From Desulfovibrio oxyclinae DSM 11498 (lineage in GTDB: Bacteria > Desulfobacterota > Desulfovibrionia > Desulfovibrionales > Desulfovibrionaceae): DNA of 64,000 nucleotides. Where the stretch lies: contig NZ_AQXE01000006.1 of the NCBI RefSeq assembly GCF_000375485.1, positions 82,964 through 146,963 on the forward strand, given 5' to 3'. This document shows positions 24,948 through 33,224 of the stretch, piece by piece. A program made the translations under genes and the position numbers. The notes under the pieces were generated by a model, which was not told the origin of the DNA, did no database searches, and saw only the letters and a program-made list of their open reading frames with translations. Numbering within the stretch: the stretch's first letter is position 1; each line of letters begins with the position of its first letter.

Positions 24948-26225
24948 ATGGACTCCAGAGAGAAAGCCAAACAACTGCTGACCGAATTCAAGGGCGACAC
25001 TTACAGCTACGGCCTCGGCGTGTACGAGGAACTGGCGCGCCATACTGCGGAGCTGGGCAAGCGGGCCCTGTTCGTTGGACGCCTCGCCAGCCCGTGGTTC
25101 GCTCCGCTTCGCGAGCGCGCCCTCAAGGCACTGGCCGATGCGGGTGTTGAAGTGGTGGGCGAATGCCGCGGCGCATACCCCAACGCGCCGCTTGAAGATG
25201 TCTACCGCATGCACTCGCACATCATGCACAAGAAGCCCGACGTCATCGTGACCGTGGACGGCGGTTCCGGTATCGACGCCGTGAAGTCCGCCGTGGTTCT
25301 CGCGGCTCTCGGCGACGTGGAGCCGGAGATCGACCCGTTCTTCGGCATGGGCAAGGTGGCCGAGGCGCTTGAAAAGCACGGCCGCACACTGCTGCCCACG
25401 GTGTCCGTGATGCTCGCCGCAAGCTCCGCCGCACATCTGACCAAGTATTCCAACGTCACCGACAACATCAACGGCCAGAAATATCTGGTCATCGACGAAG
25501 CGGTGACGCCCACGCGTGCGGTGTTCGACTACGAAGTGACCTCCACGCAGCCCGCAAGCCTGACGCAGGACGGCGCCTTCGACGGCATCGGCCACTGCGT
25601 GGAAGTGTATTTCGGCGCGGGGCCGGAGACAGAGGAAAAGTGCGCTGAGATCTGCGAAGCCGGCGTGGACCTCGTCATTCGCGGCCTGCTCGCGCTGACC
25701 GATAATCCCGACGACAAGGAAGCACGCATGGACCTCGGCCTCGGCACCGACCTCGGCGGTCAGGCCATCATGGTCGGCGGCACCAGCGGCCCGCACCTCA
25801 ACAGCTTTTCCCTCGTGGACGTGGTCTCTCACGGCCGGGCCTGCGCCCTGATGGAGCCGTACTACACCGTGTTCTTCGCTCCGGCCATCGAGCACAAGGT
25901 GCGCCGCGTGGGTGAAATCTACCGCAAGCACGGCCTCATCACCGAAGATCTTGCTGCCCTGAGTGGTCGCGAACTGGGCGAAGCCGTTGCCAGAGGCATG
26001 CGCGAACTGAGCCTTCGGGTGGGCTTTCCTGAAAAGCTCAGCGACCTGCCTAACATGACCCGTGAGCACATCACGCGTTGCCTCGAAGCCGCCAAGAATC
26101 CGGCGCTCGAATCCAAGCTCAAGAACATGCCCGTGCCCCTGAACGCCGACCTCGTCGACGAGTACATGGGACCGGTGCTCGAAGCCGGTTACACCGGCGA
26201 CTTCTCCGTCATCAAGAACATGTAA
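24948..26225 (+). CDS. Iron-containing alcohol dehydrogenase
   Basis: A 425-residue family III dehydrogenase. The nucleotide-binding loop DGGSGIDAVKSAVV sits near residue 100, and metal ligands are in the DGIGHCVE block and in PHLNSFSLVDVVSHGRACAL (two His). Such enzymes interconvert alcohols and aldehydes with NAD(P)H; Desulfovibrio has several that oxidise ethanol or other alcohols as electron donors. The last gene of the operon begun at 23581 and followed by a hairpin terminator. Confidence 0.88.
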   Translation: MDSREKAKQLLTEFKGDTYSYGLGVYEELARHTAELGKRALFVGRLASPWFAPLRERALKALADAGVEVVGECRGAYPNAPLEDVYRMHSHIMHKKPDVIVTVDGGSGIDAVKSAVVLAALGDVEPEIDPFFGMGKVAEALEKHGRTLLPTVSVMLAASSAAHLTKYSNVTDNINGQKYLVIDEAVTPTRAVFDYEVTSTQPASLTQDGAFDGIGHCVEVYFGAGPETEEKCAEICEAGVDLVIRGLLALTDNPDDKEARMDLGLGTDLGGQAIMVGGTSGPHLNSFSLVDVVSHGRACALMEPYYTVFFAPAIEHKVRRVGEIYRKHGLITEDLAALSGRELGEAVARGMRELSLRVGFPEKLSDLPNMTREHITRCLEAAKNPALESKLKNMPVPLNADLVDEYMGPVLEAGYTGDFSVIKNM

Positions 26226-26231
26226 AATAGT

Positions 26232-26267
26232 GCCGCGGGCCTCCCTCAGGGACGCCCGCGGCATTTC
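26232..26267 (+). terminator. Hairpin terminator
   Basis: GCCGCGGGC pairs perfectly with GCCCGCGGC around a 12-base loop, followed by ATTTC. The T run is short. It lies between convergent genes. Confidence 0.6.
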
Positions 26268-26294
26268 ATCGCAAAGCCGGAACAACCGACGCTG

Positions 26295-28046
26295 CTACTC
26301 TGCCGCCATTACCCGATTTCTGCCTTCGTGCTTGGCCTGATACATGGCTTCGTCCGCCTTCTTGATCAAATTTTCAAGTGCGAGGACACTTCTACTGCTG
26401 GCGAGACCTATACTTGCCGTATGATGGATGCTCCCACCACTCCATGGCGTCGGACTCTCCTCCACAAGCTTTCGTAACCGTTCGCCTGCTTCCCGCCCTT
26501 GCGAAGCATCCGTCTGCGGCATGAGCACGATGAATTCCTCTCCGCCGTATCTGCCAAGAATGTCCGCATCGCGCATGGCCTCGCTCATGAGCTGGGAAAA
26601 GTGTCTGAGCACGGCATCTCCGGCATCGTGCCCGTAAGTGTCATTGACCCGCTTGAAATGGTCGAGATCGATCATGAGAACCGTCAGCGGGCTCCCGTAA
26701 CGGGCGGCACGGGTGACTTCCCGTTCGGCTAGTTCGAAAAAATGCTTACGGTTGTTGAGGCCGGTCAAGCCGTCCGTGCGCGCCAGTTCAAGCAGTTGCT
26801 GACGGCTTTGAACGCGCTTGGTGATATCGCGCAGGGTTCCCACGGCGTACCAGCGGCCCCGAAGCCGAAACGACGAAACCGTGCGCTCCACGGGGAAGGT
26901 GTGGCCATGTTTGTGCCGGGCCGTGAACTCCATGATGCTGCCGATGACAGGTCCCTTGCCGGTCTTGGCAAAGATCTTCATCCCCTTGTGGGCTTGCCGC
27001 GCGTCCTCGGACAGGGCTATCAGGTCGTGCAAATTCTGCCCCAGCGCCTCATTGGAAGCCCAGCCGAATATCCGTTCAGCGGCCTGACTCCAGAAGGAGA
27101 TCAATCCCTGATCATCCACCATGATCAAGGCGTCGTGCGAGGCTTCACTCATGGCTTTCATGGTGGTCTCGCTTTCGACCATGGCCTCTTCGGCCATTTT
27201 CTGGGAAGTAATATCGAGATAAATACCCACCGCTCGGGTCGGATTGCCTTCAGCGTCGTGTTCGAAAACCTTGCCCACGTCCAGAACCCACGTGGGGTCG
27301 CCATCCTTGCGAATAATCCTGTGCTCGGCCTTGAACCCGGGAGTTCTGCCTTTCAGATGTGCATCCAGAATGTCATAGACCGCATCACTGTCTTCAGGAT
27401 GAATAACGGATTCCCATGAAGAAATGTGATTGATCAGCTCGTTTGGCTGATACCCGGTGATTTCGTACCAGTTGTCGCTGAAGAACGTCTCGCCAGTGAC
27501 GATATTCCAGTCCCAAAGTCCGAGCTCCGCACCGTTGATGGCAAGGTCCAGCCGTTTCTTGCTTTCCTCCAGTTCCTGCTGCGATTCCAGCAAATCCGAA
27601 ATGTCGGCGATCATGCCGATAAATTTGTCCGCCTTGCCGTCGCGGTCTCTCACGCACTTGACGTCGATTCTGGCGAAAAGCACCGATCCGTCCTTGCGCA
27701 GATACCGCTTGTCCATCTGGTACCCATCGCGCTCACCGGCAAGAACCGACTCGAAGAGCCGGACATCCTCTTCAAGGTCCTCCGGGTGCGTCAAGTCAGC
27801 CCATGTTTTGGTGACCATCTCATCGTGCGTGTAGCCGAGCATGTCGCAGAGCCGCTGGTTGACCATCAGCCACCCCTTTTCCAGCGATGTCAGAGTCATG
27901 CCCACAAGGCCGAGATCAAAAAACAGCCTCAGCGGTTCCTTGTCATATACGGTGTTCAACTGCGTACGCAGGGCCTCGTTTTGCTTTTCCAGCTCGCGGA
28001 TTCGGGCCCGAGCCTGCTGCAACGTGGTGATGGAACTGTCTGACAT
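26295..28046 (-). CDS. PAS-PAS-PAS-GGDEF diguanylate cyclase
   Basis: A 583-residue cytoplasmic protein. A short coiled-coil start (QARARIRELEKQNEALRTQL) is followed by three PAS/PAC modules (about residues 40-160, 165-285 and 295-415). The GGDEF domain has the active motif RYGGEEF near residue 505 and DGLTGLNNRKHF at its start, so it should make cyclic di-GMP. The inhibitory-site Arg (RxxD) is not present in the usual position upstream of GGEEF. The ATG at 28046 is used; upstream in-frame sequence is repeat-derived (28141-28203) and not part of the protein. Confidence 0.88.
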   Translation of the reverse strand: MSDSSITTLQQARARIRELEKQNEALRTQLNTVYDKEPLRLFFDLGLVGMTLTSLEKGWLMVNQRLCDMLGYTHDEMVTKTWADLTHPEDLEEDVRLFESVLAGERDGYQMDKRYLRKDGSVLFARIDVKCVRDRDGKADKFIGMIADISDLLESQQELEESKKRLDLAINGAELGLWDWNIVTGETFFSDNWYEITGYQPNELINHISSWESVIHPEDSDAVYDILDAHLKGRTPGFKAEHRIIRKDGDPTWVLDVGKVFEHDAEGNPTRAVGIYLDITSQKMAEEAMVESETTMKAMSEASHDALIMVDDQGLISFWSQAAERIFGWASNEALGQNLHDLIALSEDARQAHKGMKIFAKTGKGPVIGSIMEFTARHKHGHTFPVERTVSSFRLRGRWYAVGTLRDITKRVQSRQQLLELARTDGLTGLNNRKHFFELAEREVTRAARYGSPLTVLMIDLDHFKRVNDTYGHDAGDAVLRHFSQLMSEAMRDADILGRYGGEEFIVLMPQTDASQGREAGERLRKLVEESPTPWSGGSIHHTASIGLASSRSVLALENLIKKADEAMYQAKHEGRNRVMAAE

Positions 28047-28140
28047 GGCATTATTTGTAGCTATGGGGGCAGAATAGCGCAAGCGAATACAGCAAAGGGG
28101 TGAAAAGGAGCGATGCAAAGATAAAACCGGATTCAAATCT

Positions 28141-28203
28141 GTGGGCAAAAAAGCAGGTCGGCCGACAGGCCGAAACTTGTAGCTGGTGCGACAAAAGATG
28201 CCT
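28141..28203 (+). repeat. Solo fragment of the structured repeat
   Basis: About 60 bases match the CAAAAAAG...GGTCGGCCGACAGGCC...CTGGTGC part of the array units at 19.4-20.7 kb, in the same orientation. It lies between two minus-strand genes. Confidence 0.7.
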
Positions 28204-28231
28204 TTCCTTGATGGACTCACCGGGGAATGAT

Positions 28232-28726
28232 TTAGATGTAGACTTCGCGAATGCCGCGCTTCATGTCGGGAGATCGTCTCAGTCTGTTGTATTCCGTGGC
28301 TGCAGTATCGACGTAGCTGACGATGCTTTCGACGAGTTTTTTTCTGGGACATCTGCGCGGCCATGATTTGACGCTGCCCTTCCCTCGCGGAGTAAGCTCC
28401 ATGCTCCAGGACAACCGGGTGCTGTCGCTGATGCTTTTGGCGGCCTGCTTGTCTATCTCTATGAACATCTCCTTGAAGGTTCCGGAATGGCGACCCATGG
28501 AGCGATTGAGTTTGCCGATCTCGCTGTTCGTGAGATTCAGGTCCTTGAGGGAGAGGCCCTTGATGTTGATATTGGAGCTCAGGGTGACTTCGGTCATGGG
28601 GGTATACCCATGTCGGTAGTAGCCGAGTCCCAGTCCGGCTGCGACGGCCACGGTGAAAAGGAGCACGATTATCATTGCCTTGCGAGTCAGATTCGCGGTC
28701 TGCTTGGTTCCGCTGCTCCGTGCCAT
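28232..28726 (-). CDS. Hypothetical single-span membrane protein
   Basis: A 164-residue protein starting MARSSGTKQTANLTRKAMII, with one membrane helix (IIVLLFTVAVAAGLGLGYY) and a periplasmic domain rich in basic residues. The ATG at 28726 has GAGG at good spacing, favouring it over an earlier in-frame start 19 codons upstream. The domain is loosely similar in layout to the protein at 17308-17793. No function can be assigned. Confidence 0.55.
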   Translation of the reverse strand: MARSSGTKQTANLTRKAMIIVLLFTVAVAAGLGLGYYRHGYTPMTEVTLSSNINIKGLSLKDLNLTNSEIGKLNRSMGRHSGTFKEMFIEIDKQAAKSISDSTRLSWSMELTPRGKGSVKSWPRRCPRKKLVESIVSYVDTAATEYNRLRRSPDMKRGIREVYI

Positions 28727-28891
28727 GGTGCCTCGTGGATGTTCTGCAGCAGAGGACATCTGCCTTTTTGAGTTGCGGGGCATCTCGGATTAGTAAGAAA
28801 CGTTACTCCTCATGCGTGATTGACGCAAATGCTTTTGTTGTTTCGATGCACTGCTGCTGAACAATCTTCAACAAAGACCGCACGCTGTGCT

Positions 28892-28906
28892 TTTCGGATT
28901 CCGAAA
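28892..28906. promoter_or_regulatory. Perfect inverted repeat upstream of the NSS transporter
   Basis: TTTCGG-ATT-CCGAAA lies in the 295-base gap between divergent genes (28727-29021), about 115 bases before the transporter ATG. It could be an operator. I see no clear -35/-10 pair beside it. Confidence 0.35.
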
Positions 28907-29021
28907 TGAGCAAGCGTTCTTTTTCGCCATTCATTACATTCTTGCAAATGTTCTTCTTTTTTTCTATCAATCACGCGCGTTCACGGCGGCGAATCTTCCA
29001 ATCAGAAAAAAGGATACAATC

Positions 29022-30395
29022 ATGGCAGCTCCACATTGCGACCGGGAAGGGTTTGCAACAAAGTTGGGAGTCCTGACGGCGACGCTCGGTTCCGCGGTCG
29101 GTCTGGGCAATATCTGGAAATTTCCCTATATGACGGGCGAGCACGGCGGCGCGGCTTTCCTGCTTATCTACATTCTGGCGACCCTGCTCGTGGGGCTGCC
29201 GGTCATGATCTCGGAAATATTGCTGGGGCGTTATGCCCGCAGCAACGCCATCAGCACATGGCGCAAAGTTGCCCGCAGCAAGGCCTGGATGCTGGTCGGC
29301 GCTTCGGGCGTGGTGGCCGCGTTTGCGATCATGGCGTTCTACACGGACGTCGCGGGCTGGGTGTTCAACTATGTCATCAAAGCCTCGATGGGCGACCTGA
29401 ACACCACCGATCCGGCCGTGGCCGAGGGCGTGTTCGGTGCCATGGTTTCCAACCCGTGGTCCTCGCTGGCGTTCCAGTGGGGCGTGCTGGCGCTTGTGAG
29501 CACCATCATCATCGGCGGCGTGACCAAGGGCATCGAGAAAACCACCAAGACGCTGATGCCCATCCTTTTCGTGATGCTGGTGGTGGTCTGCATCCGTTCC
29601 CTGACGTTGCCCAAGGCGGGCGAGGGGCTGGCGTTCCTGTTCTCTCCCGACTTTTCCAAGATCACCGGCGAAGCCGTCCTCATGGCGCTGGGGCTGGCCT
29701 TCTTCAAGCTTTCCATCGGCATGGGCACCATGATGACCTATGGCTCCTATTTCCGTCAGGACGCCAATGTGCCTCTGGTCGCCACGCGCGTCATGCTGGC
29801 CGACCTGACGGTCTCTCTGCTGGCGGGTATCGCCATTTTCCCGGCGGTGTTCAACTACGGATTCGAGGCCGCTGCCGGACCGGGCCTGCTGTTCATGACC
29901 ATCCCGGCCGTGTTCAGCTCCATGCCCATGGGGCAGTTGTTCATGGTGGTGTTCTTCGTGCTGACAGCCATCGCCACCATCGGCGCCATGCTGTCGCTTT
30001 TCGAGGTTCCGGTTGCCTTCTTCACGGAAACGCTTAAGGACTGCTCACGCCGAAAGGCGACCATCCTCGTGGCCATCGGCCTCGGCCTGTGTGGGGTGCC
30101 GGCAACGCTTTCCTTCGGCCCCATGGCCGACGTGAAGATTTTCGGTCTGAACTTCTTCGACTTCTACGACCAGCTCTCTTCCAACATCCTCATGCCCGCA
30201 GGCGGTCTGATGATTTGCCTGTTCGCCGGGTGGCTGTTCGGACAGGAGAAGGTCAAGGAGTGCCTGTCCAACAACAACTCCCTGCACAACGGCGCAGTCA
30301 TTTCGCTGTTCCTGCTCATCGTGCGCTACGTGTCGCCGCTGCTGGTGCTGTTGGTCATGCTCAACGGTCTCGGCCTGCTGGATCTCTTCGGCTAG
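29022..30395 (+). CDS. Sodium-dependent transporter, NSS/SNF family
   Basis: A 457-residue protein with about 11-12 membrane helices. The first helix GVLTATLGSAVGLGNIWKFP and the following YMTGEHGGAAFLLIY hold the unwound Na+ and substrate site known from LeuT, and KLSIGMGTMMTYGSYF is the conserved helix 6-7 region. Bacterial members import amino acids or amines with Na+. The ATG at 29022 follows AAAAAAGGATAC; an earlier in-frame start would add an unrelated segment. A strong terminator follows. Confidence 0.88.
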   Translation: MAAPHCDREGFATKLGVLTATLGSAVGLGNIWKFPYMTGEHGGAAFLLIYILATLLVGLPVMISEILLGRYARSNAISTWRKVARSKAWMLVGASGVVAAFAIMAFYTDVAGWVFNYVIKASMGDLNTTDPAVAEGVFGAMVSNPWSSLAFQWGVLALVSTIIIGGVTKGIEKTTKTLMPILFVMLVVVCIRSLTLPKAGEGLAFLFSPDFSKITGEAVLMALGLAFFKLSIGMGTMMTYGSYFRQDANVPLVATRVMLADLTVSLLAGIAIFPAVFNYGFEAAAGPGLLFMTIPAVFSSMPMGQLFMVVFFVLTAIATIGAMLSLFEVPVAFFTETLKDCSRRKATILVAIGLGLCGVPATLSFGPMADVKIFGLNFFDFYDQLSSNILMPAGGLMICLFAGWLFGQEKVKECLSNNNSLHNGAVISLFLLIVRYVSPLLVLLVMLNGLGLLDLFG

Positions 30396-30420
30396 GCGCC
30401 ACCCTGCATCACAATATTGA

Positions 30421-30459
30421 AACGGCCGCTCCCGGTTTTCCGGGGGCGGCCGTTTTTTT
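30421..30459 (+). terminator. Rho-independent terminator
   Basis: ACGGCCGCTCCCGG pairs with CCGGGGGCGGCCGT around TTTT, followed by seven T residues, 26 bases after the NSS transporter stop. It may also serve the minus-strand gene ending at 30479. Confidence 0.85.
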
Positions 30460-30478
30460 GCGCTAGTCGTATGAAGGA

Positions 30479-31609
30479 TCAGGCGAAGAAATCGCGGATG
30501 GCGGCTGCCACCTCGCGCACGTCGTCCTTTTCCATGTCGTAATACAGGGGCAGGCGCAGCAGCGTGTCGCTGACCTGATCGGTGACGTTCAGATCCCCAA
30601 AAGCTCTGCCGTAGCGTTGGCCTGCGGGCGAGGAATGCAGCGGCACGTAGTGAAAGACCGCCTTGATCTCACGTTCGGCCAGAAAGCGTATCAGCTCGGT
30701 TCGTTCTTCGAGGCTTTTGAGAATGATGAAGTAGAGGTGCCCGTTGCATTCGTGGCAGGCGTCGGCGTCGGGGGCCACTATGGCGCCGCGATCGGCGAGG
30801 TCGGCCAGCTCTTCGCTGTATACCTGAAACAGCTCCCGACGTTTGGCATCGATGGCTTCGGCGTTCTCCAACTGGGCGTGCAGGAACGCGGCGGTCAGCT
30901 CACTGGGGAGATAGGACGAGCCGATGTCCACCCACGTGTACTTGTCCACCTGCCCTCGGAAGAACTGACTGCGGTTGGTCCCCTTCTCACGGATGATCTC
31001 GGCGCGGTCGAGGAAGCGGTCGTCGTTGATGATCAGCGCACCGCCTTCACCGGAAATGACATTTTTGGTCTCGTGAAAGCTCAGGCAGCCGAAGTGGCCG
31101 ATGGTCCCGAGCGGGCGGTCGCCGTCAAAGGACATGAGCGACTGCGCCGCGTCTTCGATCACGATGAGGTCGTGCCGCTCGGCGATGTCCATGATCGCCT
31201 TCATGTTGCAGGCGCGGCCGCCATAGTGCACGGGCACGATGGCCTTGGTGCGCTCGGTCACGGCCTGCTCGATGAGGCTCTCGTCGATGTTCAGAGTGTC
31301 GGGGCGAATGTCCACGAACACCGGCGTGGCCCCGCGCAGCACAAAGGCGTTTGCGGTGGTCACGAAGGTGAAAGAGGGCATGATGACCTCGTCGCCCGGG
31401 CCGACGTCCGCGAGGATGGCGGCCATTTCGAGGGCACCGGTGCAGGAGTGGGTGAGCAGCACCGATTTGCAGCCCAGCATTTTGCCGAGCAGTTCATGGC
31501 ATTGCTTGGTGTACGGACCGTCACCGGCCAGATGGCCGTTCTGCACCACGGCGCAGGCGATGTTGTACAATTCCTTGCCGACGATGAACGGCTTATTGAA
31601 TGGTATCAT
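30479..31609 (-). CDS. wecE: dTDP-4-amino-4,6-dideoxygalactose transaminase (WecE/RffA type)
   Basis: A 376-residue PLP-dependent DegT/DnrJ/EryC1 aminotransferase, the same length as E. coli WecE. It begins MIPFNKPFIVGKELYNI, has EVIMPSFTFVTTANAFVLRG, the PLP-contacting VIEDAAQ, and the lysine in SFHETKNVISGEGGAL. WecE converts dTDP-4-keto-6-deoxyglucose to the 4-amino galactose sugar used in surface polysaccharides. No other polysaccharide genes are adjacent. The ATG at 31609 follows AGAAGG. Confidence 0.85.
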   Translation of the reverse strand: MIPFNKPFIVGKELYNIACAVVQNGHLAGDGPYTKQCHELLGKMLGCKSVLLTHSCTGALEMAAILADVGPGDEVIMPSFTFVTTANAFVLRGATPVFVDIRPDTLNIDESLIEQAVTERTKAIVPVHYGGRACNMKAIMDIAERHDLIVIEDAAQSLMSFDGDRPLGTIGHFGCLSFHETKNVISGEGGALIINDDRFLDRAEIIREKGTNRSQFFRGQVDKYTWVDIGSSYLPSELTAAFLHAQLENAEAIDAKRRELFQVYSEELADLADRGAIVAPDADACHECNGHLYFIILKSLEERTELIRFLAEREIKAVFHYVPLHSSPAGQRYGRAFGDLNVTDQVSDTLLRLPLYYDMEKDDVREVAAAIRDFFA

Positions 31610-32093
31610 TGTACCTTCTTGCTGTTTTTTTGGACGGTCTCGGCCCGCAGGCCGCAGGATCGGGCCGGGCTGGAGGCGTCGCGGGTTCCTGCCGCTTATA
31701 ATTGTCACGGCCTCGTGAAGTCAACCACGGTGGTCTCACAAGGAAATGACTTGTGCGCGGCCGCAAGATATTCTTGACGCAGGGCAGGATTGCGAGTGTT
31801 TTTTATCTTGTTGCTAGCGCCCCAATCGGGTGGTTGTGTGGTGTTTATTGCTTCGGCGCCAAAAATGTCCGCGAAACGTCTCTTTGATGGGCTGAAAAGA
31901 TGCCCTGAATGGTGTTTTTGAACAAAAATGTTTATTTCTACCCCATAACGCAGGGGTCAAAACACCCATGAATCCCCTTTTGAAACAAAAATATGTCAAT
32001 TCGACGCTTTTTCCTTTGACTTTCAGGCCAAATTGCAAATATGGAAACCTTTCCGACTCTGAAAAATGAACTCAAACCATGGAGAGAGTGATC
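31610..32093. other. 484-bp intergenic region upstream of the glutamate synthase operon
   Basis: AT-richer than the surroundings and without a supportable gene. It should hold divergent promoters for wecE (minus) and the glutamate synthase operon (plus). A TTGACT (32016-32021) with ATATGG after 17 bases (32039-32044) is the best promoter candidate for the plus strand. No sigma-54 or riboswitch signature was recognised. Confidence 0.5.
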
Positions 32094-33224
32094 ATGTGCC
32101 GCTTATTTGCACTCACCAGCCGTGATCCGATATCGCCCATGCTCGCCGTCGACGCTCTGAACGTCATGAAGGAGGGCCACGACGGCTCCGGCGTGGGGCT
32201 GTATCTCAACGGGCTGGGCGGCCCGTTCGAGGGGCTCGGCGACTGTCCGATCCTTTCAGGCATCTTCACCGACGAAGGGCTGCGGCGTGCCGACGAATAT
32301 GTTTCCGCCAAGGGGTTCAAGGCCAAGCACAGCGTGCTGTTCACCCCCGAAAGCGAACCGCCCCCGGGAACGCCGAAACGTGGCACATACGCCTCCATCG
32401 CCTTCCAGCCCCCGGCGGATTGGAAGGATCTGCCAGAAGAAGAGCAGGGCAGGCAGCTGGTGCAGATGCGCCTGGACCTGCGCGCCGAGGGTGAAAAGAC
32501 CGGCGACATGATGGCGTTTTCCTTCTGGCCGGACACCATTATGATAAAGGAAGTGGGTGATCCACTTGCCATTGGCGAATATCTCCAGCTCGGCCGCGAA
32601 GAGATTCACGCACGCCACATTCTGGCGCAGGGCAGGCAGAACACCAACTACGCCATCAACCTGTACGCATGCCATCCGTTTTTCATAGAGGGCGTGGGCA
32701 CCATGACCAACGGCGAGAACACGGCCTTCATCCCCATCCGGGAATACCTGCAATCCCGCGGCATCACCGGCTATGAGGGGTATCAGTCCGACTCCGAAGT
32801 CTTCACCCACATCGCCCACTACACCGTGAAGCGACTCGGCTTGGACATCCGTGCCTACAAGCACATCATCACTCCCCTCAGCAACGGGGAGATGGAGAAG
32901 CACCCGGACGCCGCATTCCTGAAAGAACTCAAGCGCAGCTGCCGCAAGCTGATCATTGACGGTCCAAACTGCGTGATCGGCTGTCTGCCGGACGGCTCCA
33001 TGTTCATGACCCAGGATCGCAAGAAACTGCGCCCCGGCGTGGTCGGCGGCAAAGACGGCATCTATGGTTTCTCCTCGGAAATATGCGGCCTCGACGCCGC
33101 CATTCCCGACCGCGACAGGACCAAGGACTTTCAACCCATGCATCTTGATACGGCGATCGTCGGCCCCGATTGCCGGGAGGTTGTCACATGCTCTCAGAAC
33201 GACCCGTTACCCCCTCGACGTTAG
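32094..33224 (+). CDS. Glutamate synthase glutaminase (class II GATase) subunit
   Basis: A 376-residue protein equal to the N-terminal glutaminase domain of large-subunit GltB, as a separate gene. Start is set by chemistry: the ATG at 32094 puts Cys at position 2 (MCRLFALTS), the nucleophile of Ntn amidotransferases, and GGAGAGAG lies upstream. KEGHDGSGVGLY and the ARHILAQGRQNTNYAINLYA block match the family. It supplies ammonia from glutamine to the synthase subunit encoded next. The gene overlaps the next one by 37 bases. Confidence 0.88.
   Translation: MCRLFALTSRDPISPMLAVDALNVMKEGHDGSGVGLYLNGLGGPFEGLGDCPILSGIFTDEGLRRADEYVSAKGFKAKHSVLFTPESEPPPGTPKRGTYASIAFQPPADWKDLPEEEQGRQLVQMRLDLRAEGEKTGDMMAFSFWPDTIMIKEVGDPLAIGEYLQLGREEIHARHILAQGRQNTNYAINLYACHPFFIEGVGTMTNGENTAFIPIREYLQSRGITGYEGYQSDSEVFTHIAHYTVKRLGLDIRAYKHIITPLSNGEMEKHPDAAFLKELKRSCRKLIIDGPNCVIGCLPDGSMFMTQDRKKLRPGVVGGKDGIYGFSSEICGLDAAIPDRDRTKDFQPMHLDTAIVGPDCREVVTCSQNDPLPPRR

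Noticed and set aside
26295..28364. A longer GGDEF protein starting at 28364
   Set aside because: The extra N-terminus is translated from a repeat fragment and has no ribosome site; the ATG at 28046 leads directly into the coiled coil and PAS domains.
31814..32038. A 74-codon minus-strand frame in the glutamate synthase upstream gap
   Set aside because: No ribosome site or recognisable motif, and the stretch is AT-rich and looks like promoter DNA.
31990..32060. Sigma-54 promoter before the glutamate synthase operon
   Set aside because: GGCCAAATTGC has GG and GC too close together for a -24/-12 promoter; a TTGACT-type sigma-70 promoter fits better.
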